Below are positions 47,805-59,209 of a stretch of DNA of 64,000 nt, one piece after another; the first letter of the stretch is position 1; each line of letters begins with the position of its first letter. Made by a program: the position numbers and the translations under genes. The notes under the pieces were generated by a model. It worked only from the letters and a program-made list of their open reading frames with translations, was not told where the DNA came from and did not search any database. Location of the stretch: the NCBI GenBank assembly GCA_963920665.1, contig OY987268.1, positions 10,232,501-10,296,500 on the forward strand, given 5' to 3'. The stretch is from Straminergon stramineum (taxonomy: Eukaryota > Streptophyta > Bryopsida > Hypnales > Calliergonaceae).

Positions 47805-48736
47805 CTAACCCCTACAGGACCATCATAAGTTTTTTGGTTACATAGCAATTTTGGGCAAGTACGTGTAACTAGAGATTTCCATATTTTTGGCCCAACTTTT
47901 AATAGAAGTTGGGGACGAGGAATATCTTTCATATGCCCTAAATTTCATGACATTTGGAAATATGAATCAAAAGTTATGGCTTGATATGTTACTTTTTTTC
48001 ATAACTCGGCAGTTGAGGCAAATCTAAAAAATCAGTTTTCTCATAAACAAAAATTTTAAATTGATTTTCTAAAATTATATCTATGTGGAAAGCTTTGTTC
48101 CATTCCATTTTGACCTATGAGTCAAAAGTTATGAGGATATTTTGATTGCAAGCAATTATGGATTCTCCACTCTAAAATAAACTTTAAAGTCCTTTATCTT
48201 ACTCAATTTTCAATATTTTGGAAAATAAAATAAAATCATAGGATGTAGATTGTTCATTATAACATTGCAACCATTGGGATTGGCATTTTTCAATTCCACA
48301 ATTAAATTCTTAACAATTTAGTATTTTGAATCATTCTCTACTACTATCTACTTACTATTTTTTTCTTATATGTTGTATAGTGCCAAACGATCTAAAAATT
48401 TTCAAACATGTGGCCAACTTGTCTAGGAAAAAGAATCCAAAGAAGCACCACCATTTTGGACATTATTTCATAGAAAAGTGAGCTTGTGAAGTGCAGCTGT
48501 CCTATTTTTCGCAGGGCCAAAAAAATGATTTTAGTGAATTTGAATGCTAATATCGTGCAATCCATGCAATAAAAATTTATGAAATTTTTACTACATGTTC
48601 TCAAGTCAAAATACTACAAGATCCTATGATTACATGTGTCAAAAAAGTTTTTTTCAAAAATTTGGTACTTGTACTAAAAATGGCAGCTTTGAAGCATTTT
48701 TGGTAAAAACATAGTCATGGAACTTTTAAGGGTTAA
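47805..48736 (+). mobile_element. piggyBac-like non-autonomous element, family A, copy 3
   Basis: The left end CCCCTACAGGACCATC follows CTAA (a TTAA with one change) at 47805-47808. The right end TTTTAAGGG precedes TTAA at 48733-48736. The body (47809-48732, 924 bp) is collinear with copy 1, for example GTGTAACTAGAGATTTC and TATTTTTGGCCCAA close to the left end. No coding sequence; the minus-strand frame at 48392-48604 lies inside it. Confidence 0.75.
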
Positions 48737-48739
48737 TGC

Positions 48740-51190
48740 ATTTGGATTGGGGATTGAACACAAACTTGAAAGGGATAGTTTGAGTGCCAACTTTCAAGGG
48801 AAGGAATTGCGATTAGGAAAACTAGTACAAAACCAAATAATTTTTGAATGAATAACACTTCAATTTTTGGCACCTAAAGATTATGCTTGTTGGATATATT
48901 TCATAAAACATGTATCATTTCCCCAATTTTCTTTAAACTACCAATGACAATCATTTTAAAATGTTGAAAGTTCAATGCCTTCAAGTCTTGAAACCTATGA
49001 TTATACAAGTTTTTTCTTTAGTAATTTAAATTGTGATTTTGAAATTATAATTGTAAATTATTAGTTTAAATCTAACGAATTTAAATCCTATAATTATATT
49101 AAAAATCGCCCAAAATTGTCATCTCTTGTGCAAATAACTTCATAGAAAATAAACTATTTTCTTATATACCTAACAATAGAAACTTAAATGACAATATGAG
49201 GAAAAAAAATTTAGAAACTATGACCCAATGCATGTTAGTGTTCACAATAAAATAAATTTTATTTGCTACCTATGACCAAATACATATTGGTGTTCAAAGG
49301 AAAATGAAAAGTTTTTTAGTACCTTACCATGCTTGATTTTCAAACTTAAAATCCTATTAACTTTGAAATTTTGCACTATAGAATTTAGACTTGTATAGTA
49401 GAGATTTGAGTTGAAAATCTAAGAGAAAATTTCAAAAACTATATATAATTTCCAATCCAACAGTGCTAGTGTGTGAACATGGAAATGCGAGCATGTGAGC
49501 CTTGAACATATGTATAAGTAGATATACTACAACCATAGAAGGTACTCATGACATAAACACATATAATATAGGTATCTATAACATAGCTACATTATAATCA
49601 TAGAAGGTTTCTATTATATGAAGAAAAATATAAATATTTTGTATTTTTGCATTTTTTATTAAACTCAATTGAGTATTTTATGCTTATGAGTGCATAATAT
49701 TTTTTTCCCAAGCATCAATTGAAATCAAAATCATGTCCTTAGAAAGCTAGTGCATTAAGTTACTTTTAAAAATATTCCAAAAATTTAAAAATAACCAGCT
49801 TAAAATCCTAAAAAACTATTACCAGACTTTCAACCTTTTGGAGTTAACTTAGAAGTGTATTTGTCTATCAAGAAATATTTGTTTTTTCAAACTGAACATG
49901 GAATTTTGAATTTTTGAATTTTTAATGTTTTCGATTCTTAAATTATTTTTTGAAATTGGATTTATTAAAAAAATTATAATGTTTTATAAGTTAATAATAT
50001 TGTAAAAGACAAAATCTCTTGTAATGGAATGAACTTTAGACAATTATAACCTAACACATCTTCAATAAAAGCAATAGAATTCACACATATTCAAGATGAG
50101 TTTACAAATGAAAAGAATGGCAAAGCCTAAAAGAATTGTTTCTTCAAAATTAGGAATCTTCATTTGTGGTGGTTTCATATAAACATGACTTCAGTCATGT
50201 TGCCTCAAATAAATATTGTTCATTTCAATCTTAAGAGAACTCTACTATTGCTCAAAATTTGACAAATGGACATTTAATACGTCAATTTGTATATCATCTT
50301 AGACTTAAAGATTAAGCATGGAAGTAGAAAAATAGTAATGCTAAGAATTCATCAAATAATTGATATGTAGATAACTTAAGAATAATTGATAATTTTCAAA
50401 AATTAAAGGCATGAAATCATAAAATTTCATTTAATACTAAGTTTCTCAAATAGTTTTCAATAGTTTTTGAGTTTCAAATATCAATTTAAGTTATTCTTTG
50501 TTGATTTTCTAAGTGGAACTAGTAAAATTAATGATAACATCATTGATTGTACCATTAATCTTCAAAGAGATTTCGTTTATTGTACATTTCAATACTATAA
50601 ATTTTATAGAAACATCTTATAAATAAAAAACTTAAAACTTAATATTGATGTTGAAACAAAAATGCCACAATCCCTTGCTTACAAACATATATTTTGATCT
50701 ATTAATTTTATCAATAGGTATTACTAATAAAAATAATTTTTAAACATGATTTTTAAAAATATCCTATAAATAGAATATTAATGATTTTTTTTGTGATGTT
50801 GCTTTTACATATATTTGAAGTCTAAAATGATATTATGAATTTTTTTGAAATTATATATTATATCATTGACAAAGTCGATTTTTAAATTGTTCTGATTTGA
50901 TTTCAAGAAACTATTTTTTAATGTAATATTTAAATAAAATTTATTGAATATTTGATATTATAGAACAAGAATATATTACAATACAAAATCGCAAATGATG
51001 GAAACCTAACACATTTACAACCAAATTAGAATCCATCATTATATATTTGTACCTATAGTTTATAAAAAGAAGAATTCCTATTTTCTTTGAACATCTTTCA
51101 ATCAAATTACATCAAATTTATAACTGATGAGAATGAAGAATGTCAAAATACAACATTAAAAAGTAATTTGCATAAATTTGTATGATTGAT
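48740..51190. other. very AT-rich stretch, nothing identified
   Basis: Strongly AT-rich with frequent stops in all frames and no recognisable element ends, genes or RNA features. Confidence 0.4.
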
Positions 51191-51191
51191 A

Positions 51192-52113
51192 TTATAATTG
51201 AGCTTTTGTAAAAGAATTAGATTCTATAATGGTATGCATGTTGTGGGAATTTTTAAGGCAAGTAACTCTTCCAATTGACTTGTTTTGTTTGTGTGCAAAT
51301 TCAATTTTTTTTCTAAATCCAACTTGCCTACCCCTATGATTATACATTTGTGTCAAAACTTTACCAAGTCTATTTATTTCAATTTCTCCTTTTTCCATCT
51401 TTCCAAAAAATAGACTTTTCTTTTGAATTGCTTGATCATAGAGACATTGTTGAACATTGAAAGCTTCTTTGATCTATTTAAACATATGATTTTATATTTC
51501 TAACTCTACAAAAGTATCCTAAATTATGATTCAATAAAATAAAAAGACATCTCAATTATGCAATTTGAATGAATTTTAGTATTTTATAATGTTTCAAATT
51601 TTAGATGTTCATTATTGATTGAACTACAATAAATCGATTTAAATATAGTTCTTCAAAAAATATGTTTACATAGTTGTTGATCACTACCTTTGTGTGAGAG
51701 GAGACCATAAGTTGATGTTGTTTTGAAACTCTATCCAAGCATTTACATTGGTGATCAAATTTCTTGTAAATATTGTTAAGCTTGTGTCCAGCTTCTTCTC
51801 TCCGTTTTTTGGCTTTTTTAAGATTTATTTTTGTTGCACATATTTTGTTTGCAATAGCCCATTTCTCTTCTAGAAGTTGTTCTTTTAGCTTGTTTTGTAC
51901 AATTATCAATGGATCTTTTATAGTGATACAATTTCTATTTGTTTTTTCAAATCTTTCCTTCTCCCACTCTTCTTGTGTAATAATGTCTCGTAAAGATTGC
52001 AATATCAAGGCTTTGCTTTCACTAAAGATTTTGGATTTGCAACATGGAGACACACCCATTTTCATTGAAAAGAATCCAAATTCACATTTCTCATTATGGC
52101 ACACATCACTCAA
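51192..52113 (-). CDS. uncharacterised Lys/Glu-rich coiled-coil-like protein, possibly two exons or decayed
   Basis: A 170-residue frame (52113-51601) opens MSDVCHNEKCEFGFF and includes CC and CxC pairs (CCKSK, CKCLD) and a heptad-like charged stretch around LKEQLLEEKWAIANKICATK. Downstream on the same strand, another frame ending at 51192 can be extended upstream to a TAG acceptor-like site at about 51474. A donor-like GTAAACAT lies within the first frame near 51669, so a two-exon gene is possible. Such a long frame is unexpected in DNA this AT-rich, which argues for a real or recently decayed gene. I recognise no family. Confidence 0.35.
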
Positions 52114-52119
52114 TTTTTA

Positions 52120-55100
52120 AAATTTGATAAAATTTTCAAATCCAATAGCACAAAAAATAGAAGACTATTGATACTCCTAAATGATATTTTCATGCATCCA
52201 TTTAAGATATGTGTTATTGTACAATATAAGAGACATTGTTTTTTAGAATTTGATTTGTTATTATGTGTAAAGTAAATCATATTTTTTTGTACTACCACAT
52301 ATGCCAACAATTAAGTTAAGCCTACTTGTGTTGATTTGTATCAATAGTGTCACTATGTCGTAGAAGTGTGTATGTTAAAGTTTTTAAATTGAAATTGCTA
52401 CATAGTAGCATAATTAAATAGGCTAAACTAAATTTGTAGTTTACAATAGGATGCCAACTTATTTTAATCACTGTCCAAAGTCATTGTATGTGTTAGTGGT
52501 TGTATAAGTCAAGTTGAAGTGATAATTTTTTTGGATTTGAGTCAAATAAATCTTGGATACTTTGAAATTCAAAATTCAAAATTTACATTCTTGCTTGAAG
52601 TAATCCTAATTCCTAAATGCCATCCAAACATTTTGTTGCTAAACCATAGACATAAACTTAATAAATTATTGAAATCAAACACTACCAAATTTGGGTATAA
52701 CATTAATTAGCTATTTAGTCCCAAAGCCTTCATTTTCTAGATAATGAACAAATTTGAATGTGTTCTTTATTCATTGAAAGGTGCACTTATCATTCATTCA
52801 TTCAAGCTTTGACTGCTAGTTTTTTCTTGTCTTACATATATTTCCAAACTTATTTGAAGCTATATTTTTATAAATATTACTAGTATGTCAAACCAAAGAG
52901 CTAAAACAAATTCACTACAAATAAGTTATTCACATTGACATTATTTGAAATACAATCAAAGTTTGAATGAATTTTGAGTATATGGTTTTTGAATTTTTAT
53001 TGGTCATAATAGATCGAACTAACTAACTATATACACACACAAATATATATATAACCAACATCAATAAGAAAATAAAATAAGCATTGAAGACATTTAGGAT
53101 TTGATAGACCTAAGGATAAAAACATTTTTAAAGACAATCCTTAAAGGCAAGACATTATATTTCAACCAATGCATGTATTTTGAGAATTTTGCAATGTGAT
53201 TTGTCAAAATTTGACTAGAATTTTCTTTATTAGAATATAATAGAAATTCAAGATACCTCCAATATTATAAAGTACAAGAAACCATGTATATGACAATGAT
53301 ATATTTTTAATTTAGTTTGATGATGAAATAAATAGTAAAATAATAAATGATGAAATAACAAATTATTATTATTATCAGCACTTCATTGCTCTTTGTGCTA
53401 CAAGTGACACCTAACTGGACTTTGGGGGGCCCCATTTTTGGTTAAGTGACCTTGTGAGGAGAATTTTTACATGGATATTGGAGATTGGAAATCATTAGAT
53501 TTTACTAAAAAGATATTTTTGATTGATATTCTATGGTTACTTATTTGTAATTATATTTAAAATATATTTAATTTGCTAAAATATCAACCAAAAAATTTGA
53601 AAAATGAATTTGCAACTATGGAGTGTTGTTTTTCTAATTTTAGAATGACATGATAAAAAATGCACCATGATGTTTTACGCAATAATATAAACCTATACAA
53701 AAAATTTCAAATTTTTTGAGCATATATTGCATTTGATAAGAATTTGTCACATAACATGGCATCTAGGATTAAATCACATCACAATGTGTTATTTAATGGG
53801 CTAAGGGTGATTTAAGTAGCCCATGTTATATTTTTAGGGAGTCTTCATTCACTAAGAAACCCATGTAGAGTTGAACCATTTGATTTGGTCAACTAGGATT
53901 TGGGGTATTTAAGCAAAGAGGCTTCCTTGACTTGACATTCTTGTCAAATCAAAACTTTCTATGTGTTCTAGAGAAAGAGAACTATTTTGTTGTGAGTATT
54001 GACGCCATGGTATTTTCATTAGCCTTCTTATAAAGCTTTAAGTTTTCTCTTAGATGCATGCATGCTATTGGATTCTCCTATCATGGAGTGAGATACTTGA
54101 CTATCTTGTATGAATAGGACTTCACTTGACAAGAATTTGTTTTTTCATGAGTTTTGTGGATAAGAACAACTTAAAGTAAGAAAATTATAAATTTCAAACG
54201 TTTGGATTGTCCTATGTATGCTTAATTGAGTTTGAGCACAAGAAATTGCATCTTTAATTAGGTCAAAAATCCATTTTTCAAGTTCTAGTGGTTATGAATT
54301 TTGAGTTTAAGGACAAAATTTAAACTCCTATTTAGTTTCTTATATTTGAGTTGCTAATAGAAGAGTTATAGGTAAATTTTGTGGGTCAAAATTGTAAAAT
54401 TTGGGTGATTTTTGTTTTCTACCACTTCTTGGCTCAATCCTTAGCCTAAAGCATCAGTTTGCTAAAGTCGAGCGATCAACAATTGGCTACAAATATTCAA
54501 AGGTGGGAAACAAATGTTTGGGAGTAGAATTAGACAATGGCGAGTGGTCGTAGAGGTGAGGTGATGTGGCATTTTTCATTCGTCTAGATTTCACCCATCA
54601 TCAAATTTTTCATCCTATTTTCATCCAAGTTTTGAAATTGAGAAATTGAAAGATTTCTAAATTGAAAAATCTAGATACATTTTGAAAAATCCAAAATCAT
54701 GTAAATTTGTAAAATCAAATTTTTCTATAAAAAAACAATACAAAACTAGTAAAGTGGAGAAATTTGAGGCTTCATTTTGGGGGCATTTGATGTTAGATTT
54801 CAACAAATTTTGAGTTTATTCTACACTTCAAACATCAAGGAAGGAAGAGGTGCAATTTTTGAGAAAATGTTTTATCATTTCATGATCTATTTTGCTCCTT
54901 TCATATGTTGAACTATGACATTTAGGTCTCTTTTCACTTGTATTGGTTGCCATCTTCACTTCTCAATTTTAGGGGAACTATTTATCGGTTTAGAACAAAT
55001 TTTGAGTGTACTTCAAGTGCCAAAGCTCAAAGAATCCACTCTTGTAGTTTGGGAGGGCATTTAGTGGAGGTTTAGGACATCTAATCATCATAATACTTGG

Positions 55101-56070
55101 ACCAGATTATTTTGGTGCCATTTTGACACTAAAGGCCGCAGAGGTCATTTTAGTGTCATTTTATCCATACTAGGTTGGTATGGAGGTTGGCACCAAATTA
55201 ACTTAACTACATTTCAATGCACCATCATGGCACCATGTTCACATGCCTTCAAGTTCGTGATGATAGGACAATTTTGAAGACTATAGAGATTTTGGGCTAC
55301 GCATTTAGTCCATTTTCATATTTTTCTTTGTTCTATTTGGATTGTATTCAATACTTTTCAATTGAAGGGGAATTTTTATTTGTTTTCACAATTTGTTATT
55401 TGGAGAAGAAGATCCAAATTGGATTTCTTGGATTTTTTGCTGGCATCTTTTCCTTTTATGTGGACATTGCTACCAAAGGTTGTAGGTGTTATCTCATTTT
55501 TGTTTGTGGATAAGTTTTCATTTCCATTGATGTATCATAGTAATGAAGTTGGATTAATCATTGGAGGGACAATTTTGTGTACACCAAGTGGTTTGTGCTT
55601 GTTTTTATATAGTAAGGCTAGAGTAATGACTAGTAGACTACAAGTTTGATGGTGATTGAAGGTGAAAGTTGCCCCTAGCCTTTAGATAGTTGTAGGCATG
55701 TGAGTAGTGTTGAAAGACTTAAGACATCTAGTTTCAAATCTAAATCCTAGTGTGAAGTTCACTCAAGGAGATTTTAACAACTAAGCTTGCTACAAGATGA
55801 TCCAATTTAGTGAACACAACTATACATTGAAAGAATTTCTTCCAATTAGGCAAAAGCTAAATTCCTTGCCATTTGGCTAATTATACAATTTGGCACTCCA
55901 CTCTAAATGGCCACAAAGGTTAAGAATCTCCCCCCTATTAGGATTCATCGATTTTGTTCTTCCAAGTTTGCTTAGATTGCACTACAACTTGGTTCTACTC
56001 TCCTCATGATTACTTAAATGCTTGTTCACCAAATTAGCTTTACAATTCTTGGAATTCCAAACCACCTTTG
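52120..56070. other. AT-rich stretch, no gene supported
   Basis: The frames at 52519-52710 (plus) and 55217-55649 (plus, two overlapping hydrophobic frames) are made of low-complexity T-rich codons and show no family features. I found no element ends. The sequence between 54.4 and 55.7 kb is somewhat less AT-rich and may be old repeat DNA. Confidence 0.35.
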
Positions 56071-56071
56071 G

Positions 56072-57053
56072 TTAACTCCTAAGCGCCCTAGATGACCAAA
56101 AGTGTCCTCACATAGTCTAGAAGTCCAATTTGAAGTGCTTTAACTTTTGCATCCAATATCCAAATTTAATAAAACTTGCTGGAAAATTTGCGCTTCTTCT
56201 TCTAGTTTGTGTGGTAAAATTTTGAGATCAATCTAAGATGTACTAATTTTCTGGATTCCATTTGAAGTGCATGGGCTGAATTTGAATTCTCCAAATTGAG
56301 TTTTGATGGTTGCAACTCTGGGGCTTGTATCTCCTTCAATCACTATTTTTTTTCCAAAAAAAATTATTGCATTATGTTTCCCTTGAAGTCTAGTTGCTGT
56401 GGTAAAATTTTCATATCAATCCAAGTCGTTTTGAATGCTTGGAAGCAATTTGAAGTTCAAATCTAGACATTTTTGGACTACAATACCGATGAACTTTGGC
56501 GGCTTATTTCTTCTTTGTAATGTGTTTGTTTTCAATAAATGTTTTTGGAAAAGTTGTACATACTAGTCTAGTTTTTGTGGCTAAATTTTGTATCAAACAA
56601 AGAAGTTATGACGAATTGAGAAGAATTTTAGTAGGAGGTTCAACCATTGATGTGTTTTTTGCAATTTTTTTGGGTTGTTTTTTGACATTTCACAACCATT
56701 TTATAGACACAATGAGCCTATTGAATGATGTTTTCTTTCAACAAGGTGTTTGCATGTTGGTTTTGAAGCACTTTACAAATTAAAGTTTTCATTTGAGTAG
56801 GATTAGAAATCAAATTTCACCTACAATTGTGTTTCTAAGAAAATTTCAAAGTCCTTTTCAACACTCAAACATGATAATCTTGCAATCTATGAGGCCATAT
56901 GACTAGAAATCTAATTTACGTCATCTACAACACATACACTATGAGATTGTATGGTTGAGAATTCTATACCTTAGTGACATTTAGACCTATATATAACACT
57001 TCAAAAGCAATGATGTTTTTAAACCCCAAATGGCCTTAGCCTTCAAGGGTTAA
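56072..57053 (+). mobile_element. piggyBac-like non-autonomous element, family B, copy 2 (uninterrupted)
   Basis: TTAA at 56072-56075 precedes CTCCTAAGCGCCCTAG. The right end CCTTCAAGGG precedes TTAA at 57050-57053. The body (56076-57049, 974 bp) aligns along its length with the B copy at 7.5-9.8 kb. It shows what that copy looked like before the LTR entered: CATTTGAGTAGGATTAGAAA runs straight through the insertion site region. The frame at 56496-56783 lies inside it and is not a gene. Confidence 0.75.
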
Positions 57054-57059
57054 TCATGG

Positions 57060-58590
57060 TGTTGACTAAAACTCACTCCTTGTTTTATGAGCCTGGCCCC
57101 ATTAAACTCCTGCTATCTTGGTTGGGTCTCTCGCCTGACATACAAGTACACGTTCACCTGGTCCTTTTTCCTCCCCATAGTACTCCCCAAATTAACTTTG
57201 TAATGTTTTGAACACAGTGTTTCAATGCATTCACAATGATGGGAAGATCATGTATGGACCATGCGGACAAGTTGGGACATAGCCCATGACTCCATGGGGA
57301 TTATGGGACATGGAACACGCATCATGGAATATGTCCTCGCGATTAGCATCAATGTCAATGTTTCAGTCTCAAATTCTACTCCGGATGAATGTGCTGGAGT
57401 TCTATTCTATGTAGTCGTTAGGATTTAGGGCGGCTAGGGTTAAGGCGGCGGTTGATATGAGGCAGCTTTAGGGCTACATTTTCACTTCTCTTGAATTTAT
57501 TCTCTTAGTTTTGCTTCTGCAATGTAATGATACAACAATTTGGGGTAATGTGGAAGTTGCACGATGAGTGCAATTGTGTGCAGGTTGTTGATGGAATGTT
57601 GGAGGGAGATGCTGCAAGGTTTAGAGTGTATTTGGATGTGCTGGTTTTAGGTTTAGGAGGCTATGGATTATACTCTATAGTTTAGAAGTAGAAAATTTGA
57701 TAAGAATTTTGGTTTCAAGGTACTTTCTACTTAGGATTGTTGTCATTTTATGGTTTAGGATCGCATCTTAGAGGCATTGCAAGAAATGTGCATTTGAGAG
57801 GTTTAGTGTAGTCACTCAATTGCCATGGTGAATTTAGAGGGTTCATGTGTAGGTTTTGCCCCATTTTTAGACGTGAAGAGAGACTCCACATTGAATTCCA
57901 AAGATATTGTTCATTGGGCCAAGTTTTAAAAAGACCAGATCAAAGTGGAGCTACGTTCTATTGAACTGAAGGTGCAATGGCTACTTGGAAGGTTGATCCA
58001 GAGAATAGACATGTTGTGGAGGTTGTGGGAGACTCACCTTATCCGTAAATCACATGGAAGTTAGAAGAAATACCATGTAGTCGCTTAGTAGTGTTTCATC
58101 TCGATTGACAGGGTGGAGGACTTCGTATGGGGGATGGAAATAATCAACGGAGAAGTCACCTGGAAGTATGTGAAGATCCGCACATAGCAAGGCAAGAAAC
58201 TCAGGACTTTTAAGGCTATTGCAACTATGTTAAAGGAGATCATCCGATACATGTTTTTTTTCCCCTCTATGTGCTTAGACTCCTTTTTGTCTTGTGATTT
58301 GTACAGACATTACACTCTTTCTAACTATCCTCATCTATTTTTGAATCTGAAGCTACCATTGTCAATATGGTCTTCAAGACGATAGTGGAAAAGTGAAGGT
58401 AGTTGGCTTGTTGTTGTTGCCGAAACACAGACCGATGTTGAAAGTTGCGTCAACTGCAAAGACCGATGTCCACGAAATACTATAGATATTAGTGTAAAGG
58501 CCAAGAAAAAACAAGATACCAAGAAAGCCACCCTTGTAGACATTGAGGGACTTTAGACTTGCCTATCAAAGTGCAGGTGGAAGAAGCAAC
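57060..58590 (+). other. intergenic with decayed ORF-like tracts
   Basis: A short reading frame from ATG 57825 continues about 35 codons before a stop, and further open tracts occur to about 58550 in changing frames. Codon composition is less AT-biased than the surroundings. This could be the wreck of a retroelement ORF, but I see no reverse transcriptase, zinc knuckle or other diagnostic motif. The sequence AGGGCGGCTAGGGTTAAGGC at 57428 looks like plant leader sequence. Confidence 0.2.
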
Positions 58591-58594
58591 ATCA

Positions 58595-58845
58595 GAGGAG
58601 TTTTGGGGGGTTTGGAGGGCTGCGTATTCCCTTGGGTTCCTAGACCCTGGGATTTGCCCCGCAACAGCTGTCTAACATGGCACAGCGATTGTCATGTCAC
58701 TTCTTTTTAAATTAAAAAAAAATTCAACTTTCTCTTACATTTAAAAAAAATTTGTTTTAAAAAAAAAAAAAATCTGACAACGGCCGTTCCCGAATTGCTG
58801 GGGGAACAGCCTCAAAACGGCCCTCCAGACCCCCAAAACTCCTCT
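58595..58845. mobile_element. 250-bp MITE with 26-bp terminal inverted repeats
   Basis: The left end GAGGAGTTTTGGGGGG then TTTGGAGGGC faces the right end GCCCTCCAGACCCCC then AAAACTCCTC. The arms match over about 26 bp with one indel and one or two changes. The interior contains a run of A residues and no coding sequence. Flanking bases are TCA on the left and TAA on the right, which could be a decayed 3-bp target duplication of the Tourist/PIF type, but this is not decisive. Confidence 0.75.
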
Positions 58846-58846
58846 A

Positions 58847-59206
58847 ATGGTGGCCTCAAACCCTACTTGTAGTGAAAGAAGCATTCTCAATATTCATAGA
58901 GAAGGTCTACAGCTAGGCCTCCAACAAGTGTTTCATGACATTGAAGAACTTGTGGCCAATAATATTAAGCTACCATGTTGCAGGAATGTGAATAACATGG
59001 GAGGGCTTGCTCCATCTATAGCTGAAATCAGAGCCTCCCTTTGTAGTTTTGTTGTCTTGAATGACATTCGCGTGGAAATCGACTTAAACTCACTTCTAGA
59101 GAATTTGGAGGTAGAAGAACCCCCTCCTCCTCCAAGTGAAGCCAATATTGTTTCACTTGTCGAATCCAAGTCACGTAAGGCTCCACAAAACAAAAGGACA
59201 GTTTAG
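58847..59206 (+). other. 119-residue ORF next to the MITE, unknown
   Basis: The frame includes ILNIHREGLQLGLQQVFHDI and a Pro-run VEEPPPPPSEA, with an acidic segment before it. Its start codon overlaps the right edge of the MITE, so the real reading frame, if any, was interrupted there. Not recognised; possibly the tail of the decayed ORF tracts to the left. Confidence 0.25.
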
Positions 59207-59209
59207 TGC

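Noticed and set aside
55217..55649. Two overlapping hydrophobic ORFs that could suggest a membrane protein
   Set aside because: They are low-complexity T-rich translations (Phe, Leu, Ile) in two competing frames with no conserved motif.
56496..56783. 95-residue hydrophobic ORF
   Set aside because: It is internal to the family B element and is not intact in the other copy.
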